This document shows positions 19,501-28,819 of a stretch of DNA of 64,000 bases, piece after piece. Origin of the DNA: an uncultured Desulfosoma sp. (lineage in GTDB: Bacteria > Desulfobacterota > Syntrophobacteria > Syntrophobacterales > DSM-9756); the NCBI GenBank assembly GCA_937960435.1, contig CALGPN010000003.1:62001-126000 (forward strand). The letters run 5' to 3'. The translations under genes were made by a program, and so were the position numbers. The stretch's first letter is position 1, and each line of letters starts with the position of its first letter. The notes below the pieces were generated by a model. It made no database searches. It saw only the letters and a list, made by a program, of their open reading frames with translations, and had not been told where the DNA came from.

Positions 19501-20508
19501 ATGGCCATCAAAGTCGCGATTAACGGTTTCGGTCGCATCGGGCGGATGGTGTTTCGAGCCAACGTGGAGCGGGGGAATCCCCTGGATGTGGTGGCGCTGA
19601 ACGATTTGGGGAGCCCCGCCGAACTGGCGTATTTGCTGCGCTACGATTCCGTACACGGCACATGGAATCGGGACATTTCGGCGGATGAGCAACACATTTA
19701 CGTGGACGGCAAGGCCTACAAATGCCTCAAGGTCGGCGATCCAAGCCAAGCTCCGTGGAAAGACTTGGGCGTGGACATCATCCTGGAGACCAGCGGTCGG
19801 TTTCGAGACAAGGCAAGCTGTCTCAAGCACCTGGACTCCGGGGCTCGCAAGGTCATCGTCGGCGCTCCTGGCAAGGGCATGGACGCGACCTTTGTCATGG
19901 GCGTCAATGAAGACCAGTACGATCCCATGAAGCACCACATCGTCTCCAACGCCTCGTGCACCACGAACTGTTTGGCGCCCATCGTCCGCGTGCTCCACGA
20001 CCGTTTCGGCATCGAACACGGCCTCATGACCACCATCCATTCTTACACCATGGACCAAAGGCTCTTGGACGCTCTGCACAAGGATCTCCGGCGGGCGCGA
20101 GCGGCGGCCTTGTCCATGGTGCCTACGACGACCGGAGCAGCGACGGCGGTGGCCGAAGTCATTCCGGAACTCAAAGGCAAACTGGACGGCATGGCCATCC
20201 GCGTTCCCACGCCCAATGTCTCCATTGTGGATCTGGTCTGCCGTGTGGAAACCGAGGCCACGGTGGAAACGGTAAACCGGGCTCTCAAGGAAGCCGCCGA
20301 AGGGCACATGAAAGGCATCTTGCGATACGTAGATGAAGAGCTTGTTTCGGTGGATTTCAATCACACTTCGCACTCTTCGTGCGTGGACGCGCCGCTCACC
20401 AAGGTCATCGAAGGTCGGATGGTGAAGGTGCTCAGCTGGTACGACAACGAATACGGGTACTCCAACCGCCTGGTGGATTTGGCGTTGCACATGGGCAGGC
20501 AACTCTAG
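19501..20508 (+). CDS. gap: Glyceraldehyde-3-phosphate dehydrogenase, type I
   Basis: A 335-residue canonical enzyme converting glyceraldehyde 3-phosphate to 1,3-bisphosphoglycerate. It starts AIKVAINGFGRIGRMVFRA (NAD fold). The active-site Cys is in SNASCTTNCLAP, the His in TIHSYTMDQ, and the C-terminus has SWYDNEYGYSNR. AAAGGAG lies eight bases ahead of the ATG at 19501. It follows the divergent GAPDH by 23 bases and precedes pgk and tpiA in one glycolytic/gluconeogenic operon. Confidence 0.96.
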   Translation: MAIKVAINGFGRIGRMVFRANVERGNPLDVVALNDLGSPAELAYLLRYDSVHGTWNRDISADEQHIYVDGKAYKCLKVGDPSQAPWKDLGVDIILETSGRFRDKASCLKHLDSGARKVIVGAPGKGMDATFVMGVNEDQYDPMKHHIVSNASCTTNCLAPIVRVLHDRFGIEHGLMTTIHSYTMDQRLLDALHKDLRRARAAALSMVPTTTGAATAVAEVIPELKGKLDGMAIRVPTPNVSIVDLVCRVETEATVETVNRALKEAAEGHMKGILRYVDEELVSVDFNHTSHSSCVDAPLTKVIEGRMVKVLSWYDNEYGYSNRLVDLALHMGRQL

Positions 20509-20583
20509 AGGGCGATCGGCGCGGCGTCCGGATTGGCATTGAGGCCGTTTTCGCCGTGCGCGCAGACACAGGAGGGGCGAGCC

Positions 20584-21780
20584 ATGAAAACGCTGGATCA
20601 CGTGAACGTTTCGGGGAAACGAGTATTTATCCGCGTGGATTTTAACGTTCCCCTGGACAAGAAGGACGGCCGGGTGGCCGATGACGCTCGGATTCAGGCC
20701 ATCTTGCCTACCCTGAACAAGGTCGTGAACTCGGGAGGCAAAGCCGTTTTGGCGTCCCATCTGGGACGGCCCAAGGGAAAGGTGGTGCCGGAGATGAGTT
20801 TGGCGGCTGTGGCGCGGCACCTGTCAGGCCTCCTGGGAAAGGACGTGCCGCTAGCCCCCGATTGCATTGGGGGCGCCGTGCGATCCATGGTGGAATCCCT
20901 TAGGGAAGGCGGGGTGATCCTTTTGGAAAACCTGCGTTTTCATCCCGAAGAGGAAAAAAACGATCCCGATTTCTCCAGAGAACTGGCTTCCCTGGCCGAC
21001 GTCTACGTCAACGATGCCTTTGCCGTGTCCCATCGGGCCCATGCCTCGGTCCACGGGATCACGCGCTTTGTGGGCGAGTGCGCTGCGGGTTATCAGCTGG
21101 CGAAAGAAGTGGAATATTTCAAGAGATCCGTCGAAACCCCCGAGCGGCCTTTGGCGGTGGTGATCGGTGGTGCCAAGGTGTCCACGAAGATCGGGGTTTT
21201 GGAAAACCTGATTCCCAAGGTGGATCTCCTGGTGATCGGCGGGGCCATGGCCAACACGTTTCTCAAGGCCCAAGGCTATCCTGTGGGAAAATCCCTTGTG
21301 GAAGACGACTTTATCGCGAAGGCTCAAGAGCTTTTGGATTTGGCCAAGAACCGGGGTGTTCGGGTGATTCTGCCCGTCGACGTGGTGGTGGCCCCCAATT
21401 TGGATTCGACTGGACAAGCCCGTTCGGTGGAGCTGAAGGAGGTTCCGGAGGACGCCGGCATCTACGACGTCGGGGAGCGAACGGTTGAGGCCATCAAAGA
21501 GGCTTTGAGCCGGTGCGCCACCATCGTGTGGAACGGCCCTTTAGGGGCTTTTGAAACGCCACCCTTTGAAAAAGCAACGTTTGCCTTGGCCGAGTTTTTG
21601 GGCGCATCCAAGGCCCTTACGGTCATCGGCGGGGGCGATTCCGCCAGTGCCGTGAAAAAAGCCGGGGTGGATCGCAAGGTGAGTTATGTTTCCACCGGAG
21701 GCGGGGCTTTTCTGGAAATGATGGAAGGGAAAATCCTCCCCGGCATCGAAGCTCTGGAAGCCTGCATGGGCAAGGAGTAA
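20584..21780 (+). CDS. pgk: Phosphoglycerate kinase
   Basis: A 398-residue enzyme that transfers phosphate between 1,3-bisphosphoglycerate and ADP. N-terminal signature RVFIRVDFNVPLD, triphosphate-side motif SHLGRPKGK, then VVIGGAKVSTKIGVLENL, and the nucleotide loop GGGDSASAVKKAG near the C-terminus. GGAGG precedes the ATG at 20584; the open frame begins earlier but without family similarity. tpiA starts two bases after its stop. Confidence 0.97.
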   Translation: MKTLDHVNVSGKRVFIRVDFNVPLDKKDGRVADDARIQAILPTLNKVVNSGGKAVLASHLGRPKGKVVPEMSLAAVARHLSGLLGKDVPLAPDCIGGAVRSMVESLREGGVILLENLRFHPEEEKNDPDFSRELASLADVYVNDAFAVSHRAHASVHGITRFVGECAAGYQLAKEVEYFKRSVETPERPLAVVIGGAKVSTKIGVLENLIPKVDLLVIGGAMANTFLKAQGYPVGKSLVEDDFIAKAQELLDLAKNRGVRVILPVDVVVAPNLDSTGQARSVELKEVPEDAGIYDVGERTVEAIKEALSRCATIVWNGPLGAFETPPFEKATFALAEFLGASKALTVIGGGDSASAVKKAGVDRKVSYVSTGGGAFLEMMEGKILPGIEALEACMGKE

Positions 21781-21782
21781 GC

Positions 21783-22565
21783 ATGACGACCAGCGTGCGC
21801 ATACCCCTTATGGCGGCCAATTGGAAGATGCATCTCAGCATCGCGGAAGGTGTGGCGTTCATTGCCAAGCTCCATGAGCTCTTAGGAAATCCCCAAGACC
21901 GCGAGGTGCTCATCGCTCCCCCGTTCACGCACCTGTGGCCTCTACGGGAACCCATGGCAGCGGCGGGTTTTTCTCTGGCCGCTCAAAACTGCCATTGGGA
22001 AACCCAAGGCGCCTTCACGGGGGAAGTGTCTTTGACCATGATTGCGGAAACGGGGTGCCGCTACGTCATCGTGGGCCATTCGGAAAGACGCCATATCTTC
22101 GGGGAATCGGACGCATGGATCGGCCGCAAAACGGCCGCCGCCCTCTCCCGGGGGGTGGTCCCTATTGTGTGTATCGGCGAAAAGATCGAGGAGCGGGAGG
22201 CGGGTTTGACGGAGGAGGTCTTGCGCCGACAGCTCACGGCGGGCTTGGAAGGGCTCCGGGTGGACACGCCGGAGAAATTGGTCATTGCCTACGAGCCGGT
22301 GTGGGCCATCGGAACCGGTCGAACAGCGACGCCGGGCCAAGCCCAGGACGCTCACGCGTTTGTTCGAGGATGGCTTGCGCAGCGCTTTGATAAAGCGGTT
22401 GCAAACGGCATTCGGATATTGTATGGAGGCTCCGTGAAACCGGACAATGTGGACGATCTTATGGCCCAACCGGATATCGACGGGGCCTTGGTCGGCGGAG
22501 CGAGCCTGCAGGCGGACTCCTTCGCGCGGATCGTCCAGTATAAAAAAAGTGGGAAGAGTCCCTGA
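21783..22565 (+). CDS. tpiA: Triosephosphate isomerase
   Basis: A 260-residue TIM barrel interconverting the triose phosphates. It keeps the substrate Asn-Lys (MAANWKMH), the electrophilic His in IVGHSERR, the catalytic Glu in AYEPVWAIGTG (followed by the flexible loop), and ILYGGSVKPDN for phosphate binding. The stop overlaps the secG start (TGATG). Confidence 0.97.
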   Translation: MTTSVRIPLMAANWKMHLSIAEGVAFIAKLHELLGNPQDREVLIAPPFTHLWPLREPMAAAGFSLAAQNCHWETQGAFTGEVSLTMIAETGCRYVIVGHSERRHIFGESDAWIGRKTAAALSRGVVPIVCIGEKIEEREAGLTEEVLRRQLTAGLEGLRVDTPEKLVIAYEPVWAIGTGRTATPGQAQDAHAFVRGWLAQRFDKAVANGIRILYGGSVKPDNVDDLMAQPDIDGALVGGASLQADSFARIVQYKKSGKSP

Positions 22566-23032
22566 TGCAAGCCATTCTGATTACCTTTCATATACTTGCC
22601 TGCTTGGCGCTGATCTTCATCGTCTTGTTGCAGACGGGTCGAGGTGCGGAAATCGGGGCCGTTTTCGGCGGGAGTTCCCAGACCCTGTTCGGCAGCACGG
22701 GGGGAACGACATTCCTGGGCAAATTGACCACCCTGGCCGCCGTGGTCTTTATGCTCACCTGTTTGGGGCTGACCTATATGTCCGGCCAAGTGCACACCAA
22801 GTCCATCATGGACAAGGCTCCGGTCAAGGAACAGCCCGTGTTGCCGGAAGCAAAGCCGGTTCAGACGGCGCCGCCGCCGGTGACCGTGGAGACGCAGCCG
22901 GTGGTTCCGGCACCCCAAGGCCAAGAAGCAGCCCAGCCCAAGGCGGAATCCGCTCCGGCGGATTCAGGGAAAGCCTCGGTGCCGCAGCAACAGCCGAGTG
23001 GAGTCAAACCGCAGGGGAAAGCCGCACAATGA
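22565..23032 (+). CDS. secG: Preprotein translocase subunit SecG with long C-terminal tail
   Basis: The first 75 residues are SecG: two membrane segments (about 3-22 and 53-72) flanking LLQTGRGAEIGAVFGG. SecG assists the SecYEG channel. About 80 further residues are rich in Pro, Gln, Ala and Val, much longer than in E. coli SecG, and look disordered. The tpiA-secG-tRNA-Leu order is common in proteobacteria. Confidence 0.9.
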   Translation: MQAILITFHILACLALIFIVLLQTGRGAEIGAVFGGSSQTLFGSTGGTTFLGKLTTLAAVVFMLTCLGLTYMSGQVHTKSIMDKAPVKEQPVLPEAKPVQTAPPPVTVETQPVVPAPQGQEAAQPKAESAPADSGKASVPQQQPSGVKPQGKAAQ

Positions 23033-23035
23033 CCC

Positions 23036-23063
23036 TTGCATCGGCTTGGAAAACCGTTATAAT
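23036..23063 (+). promoter_or_regulatory. Sigma-70 promoter for tRNA-Leu
   Basis: TTGCAT (23036-23041) and a perfect TATAAT (23058-23063) with 16 bases between. The -10 ends 21 bases before the mature tRNA 5' end. It starts just after the secG stop. Confidence 0.75.
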
Positions 23064-23084
23064 TCACTGTCGCCTTGAAGGCGT

Positions 23085-23170
23085 GCCGAAGTGGTGGAAT
23101 TTGGTAGACACGCCATCTTGAGGGGGTGGTGGGGAGACCCGTGCCGGTTCGAGTCCGGCCTTCGGCACCA
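23085..23170 (+). tRNA. tRNA-Leu (anticodon GAG)
   Basis: A class II tRNA of 86 bases including encoded CCA. The acceptor stem is GCCGAAG with CTTCGGC, discriminator A. The anticodon stem is CCATC/GGTGG enclosing loop TTGAGGG, with anticodon GAG at 23120-23122. A long variable arm follows, and the T arm is GCCGG-TTCGAGT-CCGGC. The long variable arm and A discriminator fit leucine. Confidence 0.96.
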
Positions 23171-23185
23171 ATGAGGATTTTATCG

Positions 23186-23225
23186 AAGCCGTAATCCCTT
23201 CCCAGGGCTTACGGCTTCTTCTTTT
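23186..23225 (+). terminator. Rho-independent terminator after tRNA-Leu
   Basis: Inverted repeat AAGCCGTAA (23186-23194) and TTACGGCTT (23209-23217) followed by CTTCTTTT. It should end the tRNA transcript and probably the glycolytic operon. Confidence 0.8.
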
Positions 23226-23304
23226 GGGTGGTCGCGGCGCCGCTTCTTGGGAGGCTTTGAAGGGGCATTGGACTTGTCGGTAGGATCACGGTGGAGGACA
23301 AAAG

Positions 23305-23790
23305 ATGAGAAGCGTTCGGCGCTTGTTGTGTGCCGTCAGTTTTCTTTTGCTCACGAACGCTTTTGAAGCCCGCGGGGAGAAGGTCGGGGAAGTGTCCACG
23401 GTTTGGAAGCTCATCGGGCCGAATCACAAAATTGTTGTGGAGGTGTTCGACGATCCGCGAGTCGAAGGCGTCTCCTGCTACGTGTCCCGCGCCAAGACGG
23501 GCGGGATCAAGGGCGCCGTCGGTGTGGCCGAAGACCCTTCCGATGCCTCCATTTCATGTCGGCAGACGGGGCCGATTCGCTTTCGGTCGGAAGTGCCTGA
23601 CAAAGAGGAAGTCTTTTCCGAGAAAGCCTCCCTGGTTTTCAAAAAAGTCCAAGTGGTGCGTATGGTGGATCCCGCTCGAAACGTCCTTGTCTATCTCACC
23701 TACTCGGACCGGCTCATCGAGGGCAGCCCGAAAAACAGCGTCACCGCCGTCGCCGTTCCCAAAGAGACGCCCATCCCGTTGAAGCGCTGA
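23305..23790 (+). CDS. creA: CreA family periplasmic protein
   Basis: A 161-residue secreted protein with signal sequence MRSVRRLLCAVSFLLLTNAFEA cut (cleavage near residue 24). The mature part has the family pattern VGEVSTVWKLIGPNHKIVVE, CYVSRAKTGGIKGAVG and a Cys pair (CY..., SCRQTGPI). CreA proteins are widespread and their biochemical role is unknown. The gene stands alone, with a terminator on its 5' side and the convergent molybdopterin-binding gene on the other. Confidence 0.88.
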   Translation: MRSVRRLLCAVSFLLLTNAFEARGEKVGEVSTVWKLIGPNHKIVVEVFDDPRVEGVSCYVSRAKTGGIKGAVGVAEDPSDASISCRQTGPIRFRSEVPDKEEVFSEKASLVFKKVQVVRMVDPARNVLVYLTYSDRLIEGSPKNSVTAVAVPKETPIPLKR

Positions 23791-23873
23791 GGTCGGCTCG
23801 TTCCCCCGCTCAGACAAACCTTTCCGTTCAGCCCCTCGGACCGGGCGGTGGCGCGCGCTGGGCTTTCCTTTCT

Positions 23874-24908
23874 TCAGGCGCCTTTGCCGAAAGGACAGTG
23901 AGGATAGGTGCATTGCGGGCAGTCTCGGCAAAGGCCCCCATGGCCCATGAGGGCGAGGTGCGTTTTGCCTATTTCCTCTCCGGCCAGGATTCTCGGCAGG
24001 ATCAGGTCGAAGACGGTCACTTTGTGATGCAAGGCGCAGGCGGGAACACCAAGAATCGGGACGGTGCCGATGCGACCGGTCAGGATCATGGCGCCCGGCA
24101 ACACCGCCGACCCGTAATGGATGGCCTGAGCGCCGGCGGCGGCGATGGCGTTCCGGGTCACGTCGTCGGGATCCACACTCATTCCGCCCGTGACCAGCAG
24201 GAGGTCGCAGCCGTTTCCCAACGCCTGGAGGATCGCGTCGCGAATCGCGGAGGTGTCGTCCGGCGCATAGCAGACCTCTTGGATGGACGATCCGAGCGCC
24301 TCCAGCTTTCGAGCCAGGATCGGCGCAAAGCGATCTTGAATGAGTCCGTGAAAGACTTCGCTTCCGGTAATGATGGCACCGGCTCGAGCCCGCCGTAATG
24401 GCCGCACCGACACCACACCGCCATGGGCCTGGGCGATGGCCGCGGCTTTTTCGATGACCCCCCGCTTCATCACCAGGGGAATGGCGCGTGTGGCCGCCAC
24501 CAGGTCGCCCCGTTGGACCAACGTCCCTGTGTGGAGGGTGGCGCACATCACTTCGTCGACCATATTGAAAGCGGCCAGGGCCGGGACGTTCACCGACAAA
24601 AGACCGTCTAAGGCCGCTTTGAGCTTGATTTTCCCCTCACGGGGCCCTTCATCCCAGAACACGTTTTCGCCCGCCAATGCACGGGCTAAGACAGCCGCCG
24701 CTTCATCCTCGTGAATTTCATCTTCATCGAGTTCGATCACATACAGGCGGTTCTTTCCCAGTTTCTGCAAATGACAAATATCGTGGTCGCACACTGTATG
24801 GCCGCGGCGAAAAGCCGCTCCTTTGAATTCTCCCGGCCGAATCTCCGTAATGTCGTGGGCCAGCTTGAGGCCTACGGCTTTTTCCACAGGAATCGTCTCC
24901 AACTTCAT
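23874..24908 (-). CDS. Molybdopterin-binding protein (MoeA/MogA-type domain) with C-terminal Cys cluster
   Basis: 344 residues from the ATG at 24908 (AAGGGGA upstream). The central part is a MoCF-type domain: AGAIITGSEVFHGLIQDRFA, then LLLVTGGMSVDPDD and VPILGVPACALHH. This fold binds molybdopterin or its adenylated form during cofactor completion. The C-terminus adds CRDCPQCTYPHC, four Cys that could bind Zn or Fe-S, not found in classical MoeA. It is the last gene of the ttr-type operon, 13 bases after the FmdE-like gene, so it probably serves the molybdoenzyme encoded upstream. Confidence 0.83.
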   Translation of the reverse strand: MKLETIPVEKAVGLKLAHDITEIRPGEFKGAAFRRGHTVCDHDICHLQKLGKNRLYVIELDEDEIHEDEAAAVLARALAGENVFWDEGPREGKIKLKAALDGLLSVNVPALAAFNMVDEVMCATLHTGTLVQRGDLVAATRAIPLVMKRGVIEKAAAIAQAHGGVVSVRPLRRARAGAIITGSEVFHGLIQDRFAPILARKLEALGSSIQEVCYAPDDTSAIRDAILQALGNGCDLLLVTGGMSVDPDDVTRNAIAAAGAQAIHYGSAVLPGAMILTGRIGTVPILGVPACALHHKVTVFDLILPRILAGEEIGKTHLALMGHGGLCRDCPQCTYPHCPFGKGA

Positions 24909-24921
24909 GCGGCTCCCCTTA

Positions 24922-25575
24922 TCATGGTCTTCCCGCCGTAGCTCCACTCCTCGAAGGCGCCGCGGAGAGAGCCTCCCTCACGGTCACATCCCGAAGGGCA
25001 ATGAAATACGCTCCTCGAGCACAGGGAATGCACAGAGGCCCTTGATCCGTTTCCACTTCTTTGCCATCTCGCACAATCTGGCCGCATCGCGTGCATGCCG
25101 TCTTGCGCCGGGTCGGCCCCGGGAGATCCAAGGCGCTGATGGGAACGGTGACTTCCTGAAGCTGAAACAAAACCTCATCGGGCATTCGCCGATAGGCTTC
25201 CAATTGTTGAGCCGCCTTTCCCGCCACTTCCGGGGCGTACACCGCCGCCAGATCCCGTGCCTCTTCCTTGGACACCACTCGAAAAGCCAGACCGTTTTCC
25301 AGGTGGACGAAAGTTGCCGCCATGATGCCGTAGTCCATGAATTTCAGGCTTCGTCGACCCAATTTGGCCCCAGTGACATGGGCGACGGCGTCGGCGGCAC
25401 ACCGGTCCATTTCCACATAGACGATAAGTTTTTTGATCTGCGCGGGACTCCGCGGATCGTCCAAACCGATCAAAGCGCACCCCAGCATAGCCATGCGCAC
25501 GCCGATCACTTGGCCGGGACACAGATGGCCGTGGGCTTCGGCCGAGGATCTAAGTAACGATTCAAAATCTTCCAT
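24922..25575 (-). CDS. FmdE family protein with C-terminal zinc-ribbon
   Basis: A 217-residue protein of the FmdE family, named after a formylmethanofuran dehydrogenase-associated subunit. The N-terminal domain has AEAHGHLCPGQVIGVRMAM with the conserved His-Cys pair and VEMDRCAADAVAHVTGAKLG. The C-terminus is a zinc-ribbon, CTRCGQIVRDGK then GPLCIPCARGA. FmdE proteins recur beside Mo/W enzymes, but their reaction is unproven. A TTG at 25593 is an alternative start overlapping the end of the catalytic subunit gene. Confidence 0.83.
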   Translation of the reverse strand: MEDFESLLRSSAEAHGHLCPGQVIGVRMAMLGCALIGLDDPRSPAQIKKLIVYVEMDRCAADAVAHVTGAKLGRRSLKFMDYGIMAATFVHLENGLAFRVVSKEEARDLAAVYAPEVAGKAAQQLEAYRRMPDEVLFQLQEVTVPISALDLPGPTRRKTACTRCGQIVRDGKEVETDQGPLCIPCARGAYFIALRDVTVREALSAAPSRSGATAGRP

Positions 25576-25585
25576 GGAGACAGCC

Positions 25586-28500
25586 TTAAGCAACTTTGAC
25601 CAGCTTCACCCGACTTTGGTAAAAGACGGCGCTTCCCCCGACTGTATCCACAAGGCCGGTGTTTTTCAACACGGGATCAACGCGCATGCCGGCGTTTCCG
25701 TGGAAACCTGTGGCGCGTCGAGGGTCCGCCGGGATCCTCTTGCCGTCGATGACCGTTTCCGAGGCCCCATAGGCCCAGTGGCCGTGTCCCAAGGAAAAAG
25801 CGATGACCCCTGGGCGGATGCCTTCCATGATGCGGACGCGTCCGATCATGGGCTTGCGCTGTCCATGACCCAGGTCCCACACCCCTTCAGGGTTCGTAGG
25901 GGAGAGAATCTGGACCCGATCCCCTTCACGTAGCCCTAGGCGCTGGGCGTCTACGGTGGATATATCTACCATGTTTTCGGGGTAAATGGCTTGGAGCCAG
26001 TAGTTGCCGACGGTTCGAGACTTGGTCTGCGTAATGGTTTTGTACGTGATCATGACCAAATCGTAACCCCCAGCGGCATCGTTCAGCAGGTTCCCACGAC
26101 AATCTCGAGGTCCTTCCACAAAGGCCGCATGAGGAATATACGTCTCACCCGTCATGGAATGCCGTGTGGTGGCCAACTTGTCAAAATAAATTCCTACCAT
26201 TTTTCCGTACTTGTTCGTCAATTTTCCGTCCTTGTAGGCGGCATGGTAGCTTTGGAAGCGTCCGCCTCGATTGAGCACGTAGACCACGTGCGGCCAGAGA
26301 TCTTCTCCGACGACCTTTTTCCATCGGTCCCGCTGAAAAACCGTTTCGGGAAGATGTCGACGCGCCTGCTCAAAGATGCGCATTTCTTCCGCATCGGCCT
26401 TGGGCACCCGTTCTGAGCCGTCTTCCTTGTCGCCGTAAGCGATGTTAGCCACCATGCGCAAATACATGTCCTCGTCCCGTTTCAAATGCAGTCCCGGCCC
26501 AAAGGCGTTTTCGCCGAATCCGGGGAGCTGAAGCTTTTCGGCCAAACCCAGCACCAGGGATTCCATGGACAAAGGCATTTTTTCGCCAAAGACCGTGACG
26601 GTATCGGTCAAGGGAGCCGAGGCGGGCTGACGGATCGGGGCCACCTTAGGGGTGACGGAAGGGTGCGAACCGGAAAATTCCCAACGTTCGAGATAGGTCA
26701 AATCCGGGAAGATGTAGTCGGCGTACATGGAGGTTTCCCCGATGACGATATCCGAAACGAAGAAAAGGGGAAGTTTTTTAGGATCGGAAAGAATCTCCAC
26801 CAGCTTGTGGCCTGCCGGAAGAGAGTAAACAGGAGAGCCCATGTAGAGAAAGAGCGCTTTGATAGGGTAGGGGTAAGCGTCCCCGATGCTGGGAATCACC
26901 TCCTGATAAATGTCGCTGGAGAACGGATACCAGACCCTCTTGGAAGGGTAACCTTCGAAGAGGGTGGTCTTGTCATAGACCTTTTCGTGGCGAATGATGG
27001 AAATTCCCCAAGGTTTCAAGCTTCCTTCGTGAGCGTTCAGATTGAAAGGTTTGCCCGGCTTGTCGCCCGTGATGTCATAAGTGGTCGCCTGAGCCAATCC
27101 GCCCATGTAGTCATGGTTGCCGATGAGGGTGTTCAGGGTCATCCAGGCGAGCACGTTGTAGAAGCCTGAAGTGTGCTGGGAGACGCCGCGATGGCAGTCG
27201 GCCACGGCGCGTTTGCCGTGGCTGGTGAATTCCTGAGCGAGCTCTACGATGTCCTTTTCGGGAACTCCCACCTTTTCGGCCCATTGAGAAAGAGAAAATT
27301 GGCCGGCCGTTTCCCGAAGGATCGTGAGGACGCTTTTGACGCGGATGCCATTGACTTCCGTGTCCACAAAGAGGTCGCCTTCCACGGGCATTTTGGCGTC
27401 GTTGGGGTCAAAGGGAAGAAGGGCCTCCCCTTTCATGACGACGAAGGGATCCAGGTCCCATTCGCCTGATCCGTCCTTTTTCGGCCGCTTTTCCGGCGCG
27501 ATGCCCACATCGGAGCCGCGCAAAAAAGTCCCCAGCTTACCGTCGGGGCGAACCTTGACGAGCCAAGCGGCTTGAGTCCACGTGGGTTCGCCGTCTTCGA
27601 CGGCGGCAGCCTTGTTGGCGTTGGCCAGATAGCGCGCATCGAAGCGTTGGTTCTCCAGAACCCAATGAATCATCGCCATGGCCAACGCCCCTACCGCGTT
27701 GGGTTCTATGGGCAGCCACTTCCATGCCCGTGAGGCCGTTTTGGAACACCGAGGATCCACGACGGCGATTTTGAGCCGGCCGTCGATAAGCCCTTCCGTG
27801 ACCTTTTGAGCCCGCAACGGCGGGCCGTAGTTCGCCTCAAAAGGATTGGAACCCACGAAGATAATGAACTCAGCGTTTCCCGTATCCGCTTGCCAGTAAA
27901 ATTTTTTCCCGCCTCCCCATTTGCCTTCCTCGAACTGATCGCTCATGGCCTTACAGGTGAAGTACAAAGAGCCCTGACAGACGGTGGTGTGGCCGTGGGT
28001 ATTGACGGAGCCGAGAGCGTTGTTCACGAATCTTTTAAGAAGCTCGCTGCGGCCGGATTTGAGACGCCCCCAGTTGAGGCAAAATTGATTGTTTTTGGGA
28101 CCCAGGTCGGGATGGTCGGGGTCGATAAGATGGTGCAGGTGGGCCGCGTGTTTGGTTTTGAACTCCTCGAGGGTCATTTTCTTTGAGGCCACCAATTCGG
28201 CGTCTTGAGCCAAGGCTTTTGAAAGCTTGGGGTCTCGAAGAGTACAGATGTCCTTGAGCCCCTCCACATGACCTTCTCCGAAGAGATCTCCACCATTAAC
28301 GATTTCGTCCAGCGCCTGTTCAAAGGAGATGGTTTTCCACTTGTTTTCCCCACGCTTGCCGGCTCTCTTAAGAACTTTGACGATGCGGTAAGGATCGTAG
28401 AGGGTCTGAATGCCCGCTTGTCCCTTGGGACAAATGCCGCCTTCTACGGTTCCTGTTTGCCCGATGGGGGTGTCGTAGGCAATGTGGGGGGTCAAGGTCC

Positions 28501-28819
28501 AGGGGTTGTAAGGGTTGCCGTCGATTTTGGCCACGACGCCGTCCACGAACTTTACCTTGATCCCACAGTTGGTATTGCATTGTTGGCACACGGAATAGAT
28601 TTGATTTTCCGGCAAATAATGGCTGTAGGCATTGTCTTGCAGCCCGGTAGGGCCGGTTCCGGCCCAGCTGTCGTCGGCGAGCTCCGGGATCCACCGACCC
28701 AAAGTCAGAACCGCCGCGGCCGATCCGCCGAGAAGGGCCGAGCATTTGAGGAATTGGCGCCGTTCCATGGGGCATTCCAGCAGATGACTTTTCTTTGGGG
28801 ACGATGTCTCAGTGCGCAT
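25586..28819 (-). CDS. ttrA: Molybdopterin oxidoreductase, tetrathionate reductase TtrA type
   Basis: A 1077-residue catalytic subunit. The Tat signal is ERRQFLKCSALLGGS (RR at 20-21), so it is exported folded. [4Fe-4S] ligands are C78, C81, C85 and C130, the wide last gap being as in TtrA. The segment KRAGKRGENKWKTISFEQAL followed by GGDLFGEGHVEGL closely matches Salmonella TtrA as I remember it. C281 in HTTVCQGS may bind Mo; this is inference. The C-terminal cap has REGDRVQILSPTNP and SLGHGHWAYGASE. Substrate could be tetrathionate or a related oxyanion. GGAGGG precedes the ATG, which overlaps the ttrC stop by 11 bases. Confidence 0.85.
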   Translation of the reverse strand: MRTETSSPKKSHLLECPMERRQFLKCSALLGGSAAAVLTLGRWIPELADDSWAGTGPTGLQDNAYSHYLPENQIYSVCQQCNTNCGIKVKFVDGVVAKIDGNPYNPWTLTPHIAYDTPIGQTGTVEGGICPKGQAGIQTLYDPYRIVKVLKRAGKRGENKWKTISFEQALDEIVNGGDLFGEGHVEGLKDICTLRDPKLSKALAQDAELVASKKMTLEEFKTKHAAHLHHLIDPDHPDLGPKNNQFCLNWGRLKSGRSELLKRFVNNALGSVNTHGHTTVCQGSLYFTCKAMSDQFEEGKWGGGKKFYWQADTGNAEFIIFVGSNPFEANYGPPLRAQKVTEGLIDGRLKIAVVDPRCSKTASRAWKWLPIEPNAVGALAMAMIHWVLENQRFDARYLANANKAAAVEDGEPTWTQAAWLVKVRPDGKLGTFLRGSDVGIAPEKRPKKDGSGEWDLDPFVVMKGEALLPFDPNDAKMPVEGDLFVDTEVNGIRVKSVLTILRETAGQFSLSQWAEKVGVPEKDIVELAQEFTSHGKRAVADCHRGVSQHTSGFYNVLAWMTLNTLIGNHDYMGGLAQATTYDITGDKPGKPFNLNAHEGSLKPWGISIIRHEKVYDKTTLFEGYPSKRVWYPFSSDIYQEVIPSIGDAYPYPIKALFLYMGSPVYSLPAGHKLVEILSDPKKLPLFFVSDIVIGETSMYADYIFPDLTYLERWEFSGSHPSVTPKVAPIRQPASAPLTDTVTVFGEKMPLSMESLVLGLAEKLQLPGFGENAFGPGLHLKRDEDMYLRMVANIAYGDKEDGSERVPKADAEEMRIFEQARRHLPETVFQRDRWKKVVGEDLWPHVVYVLNRGGRFQSYHAAYKDGKLTNKYGKMVGIYFDKLATTRHSMTGETYIPHAAFVEGPRDCRGNLLNDAAGGYDLVMITYKTITQTKSRTVGNYWLQAIYPENMVDISTVDAQRLGLREGDRVQILSPTNPEGVWDLGHGQRKPMIGRVRIMEGIRPGVIAFSLGHGHWAYGASETVIDGKRIPADPRRATGFHGNAGMRVDPVLKNTGLVDTVGGSAVFYQSRVKLVKVA

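Noticed and set aside
18296-20820. Long minus-strand frames over the two GAPDH genes
   Set aside because: Antisense shadows; the plus-strand proteins have intact catalytic motifs.
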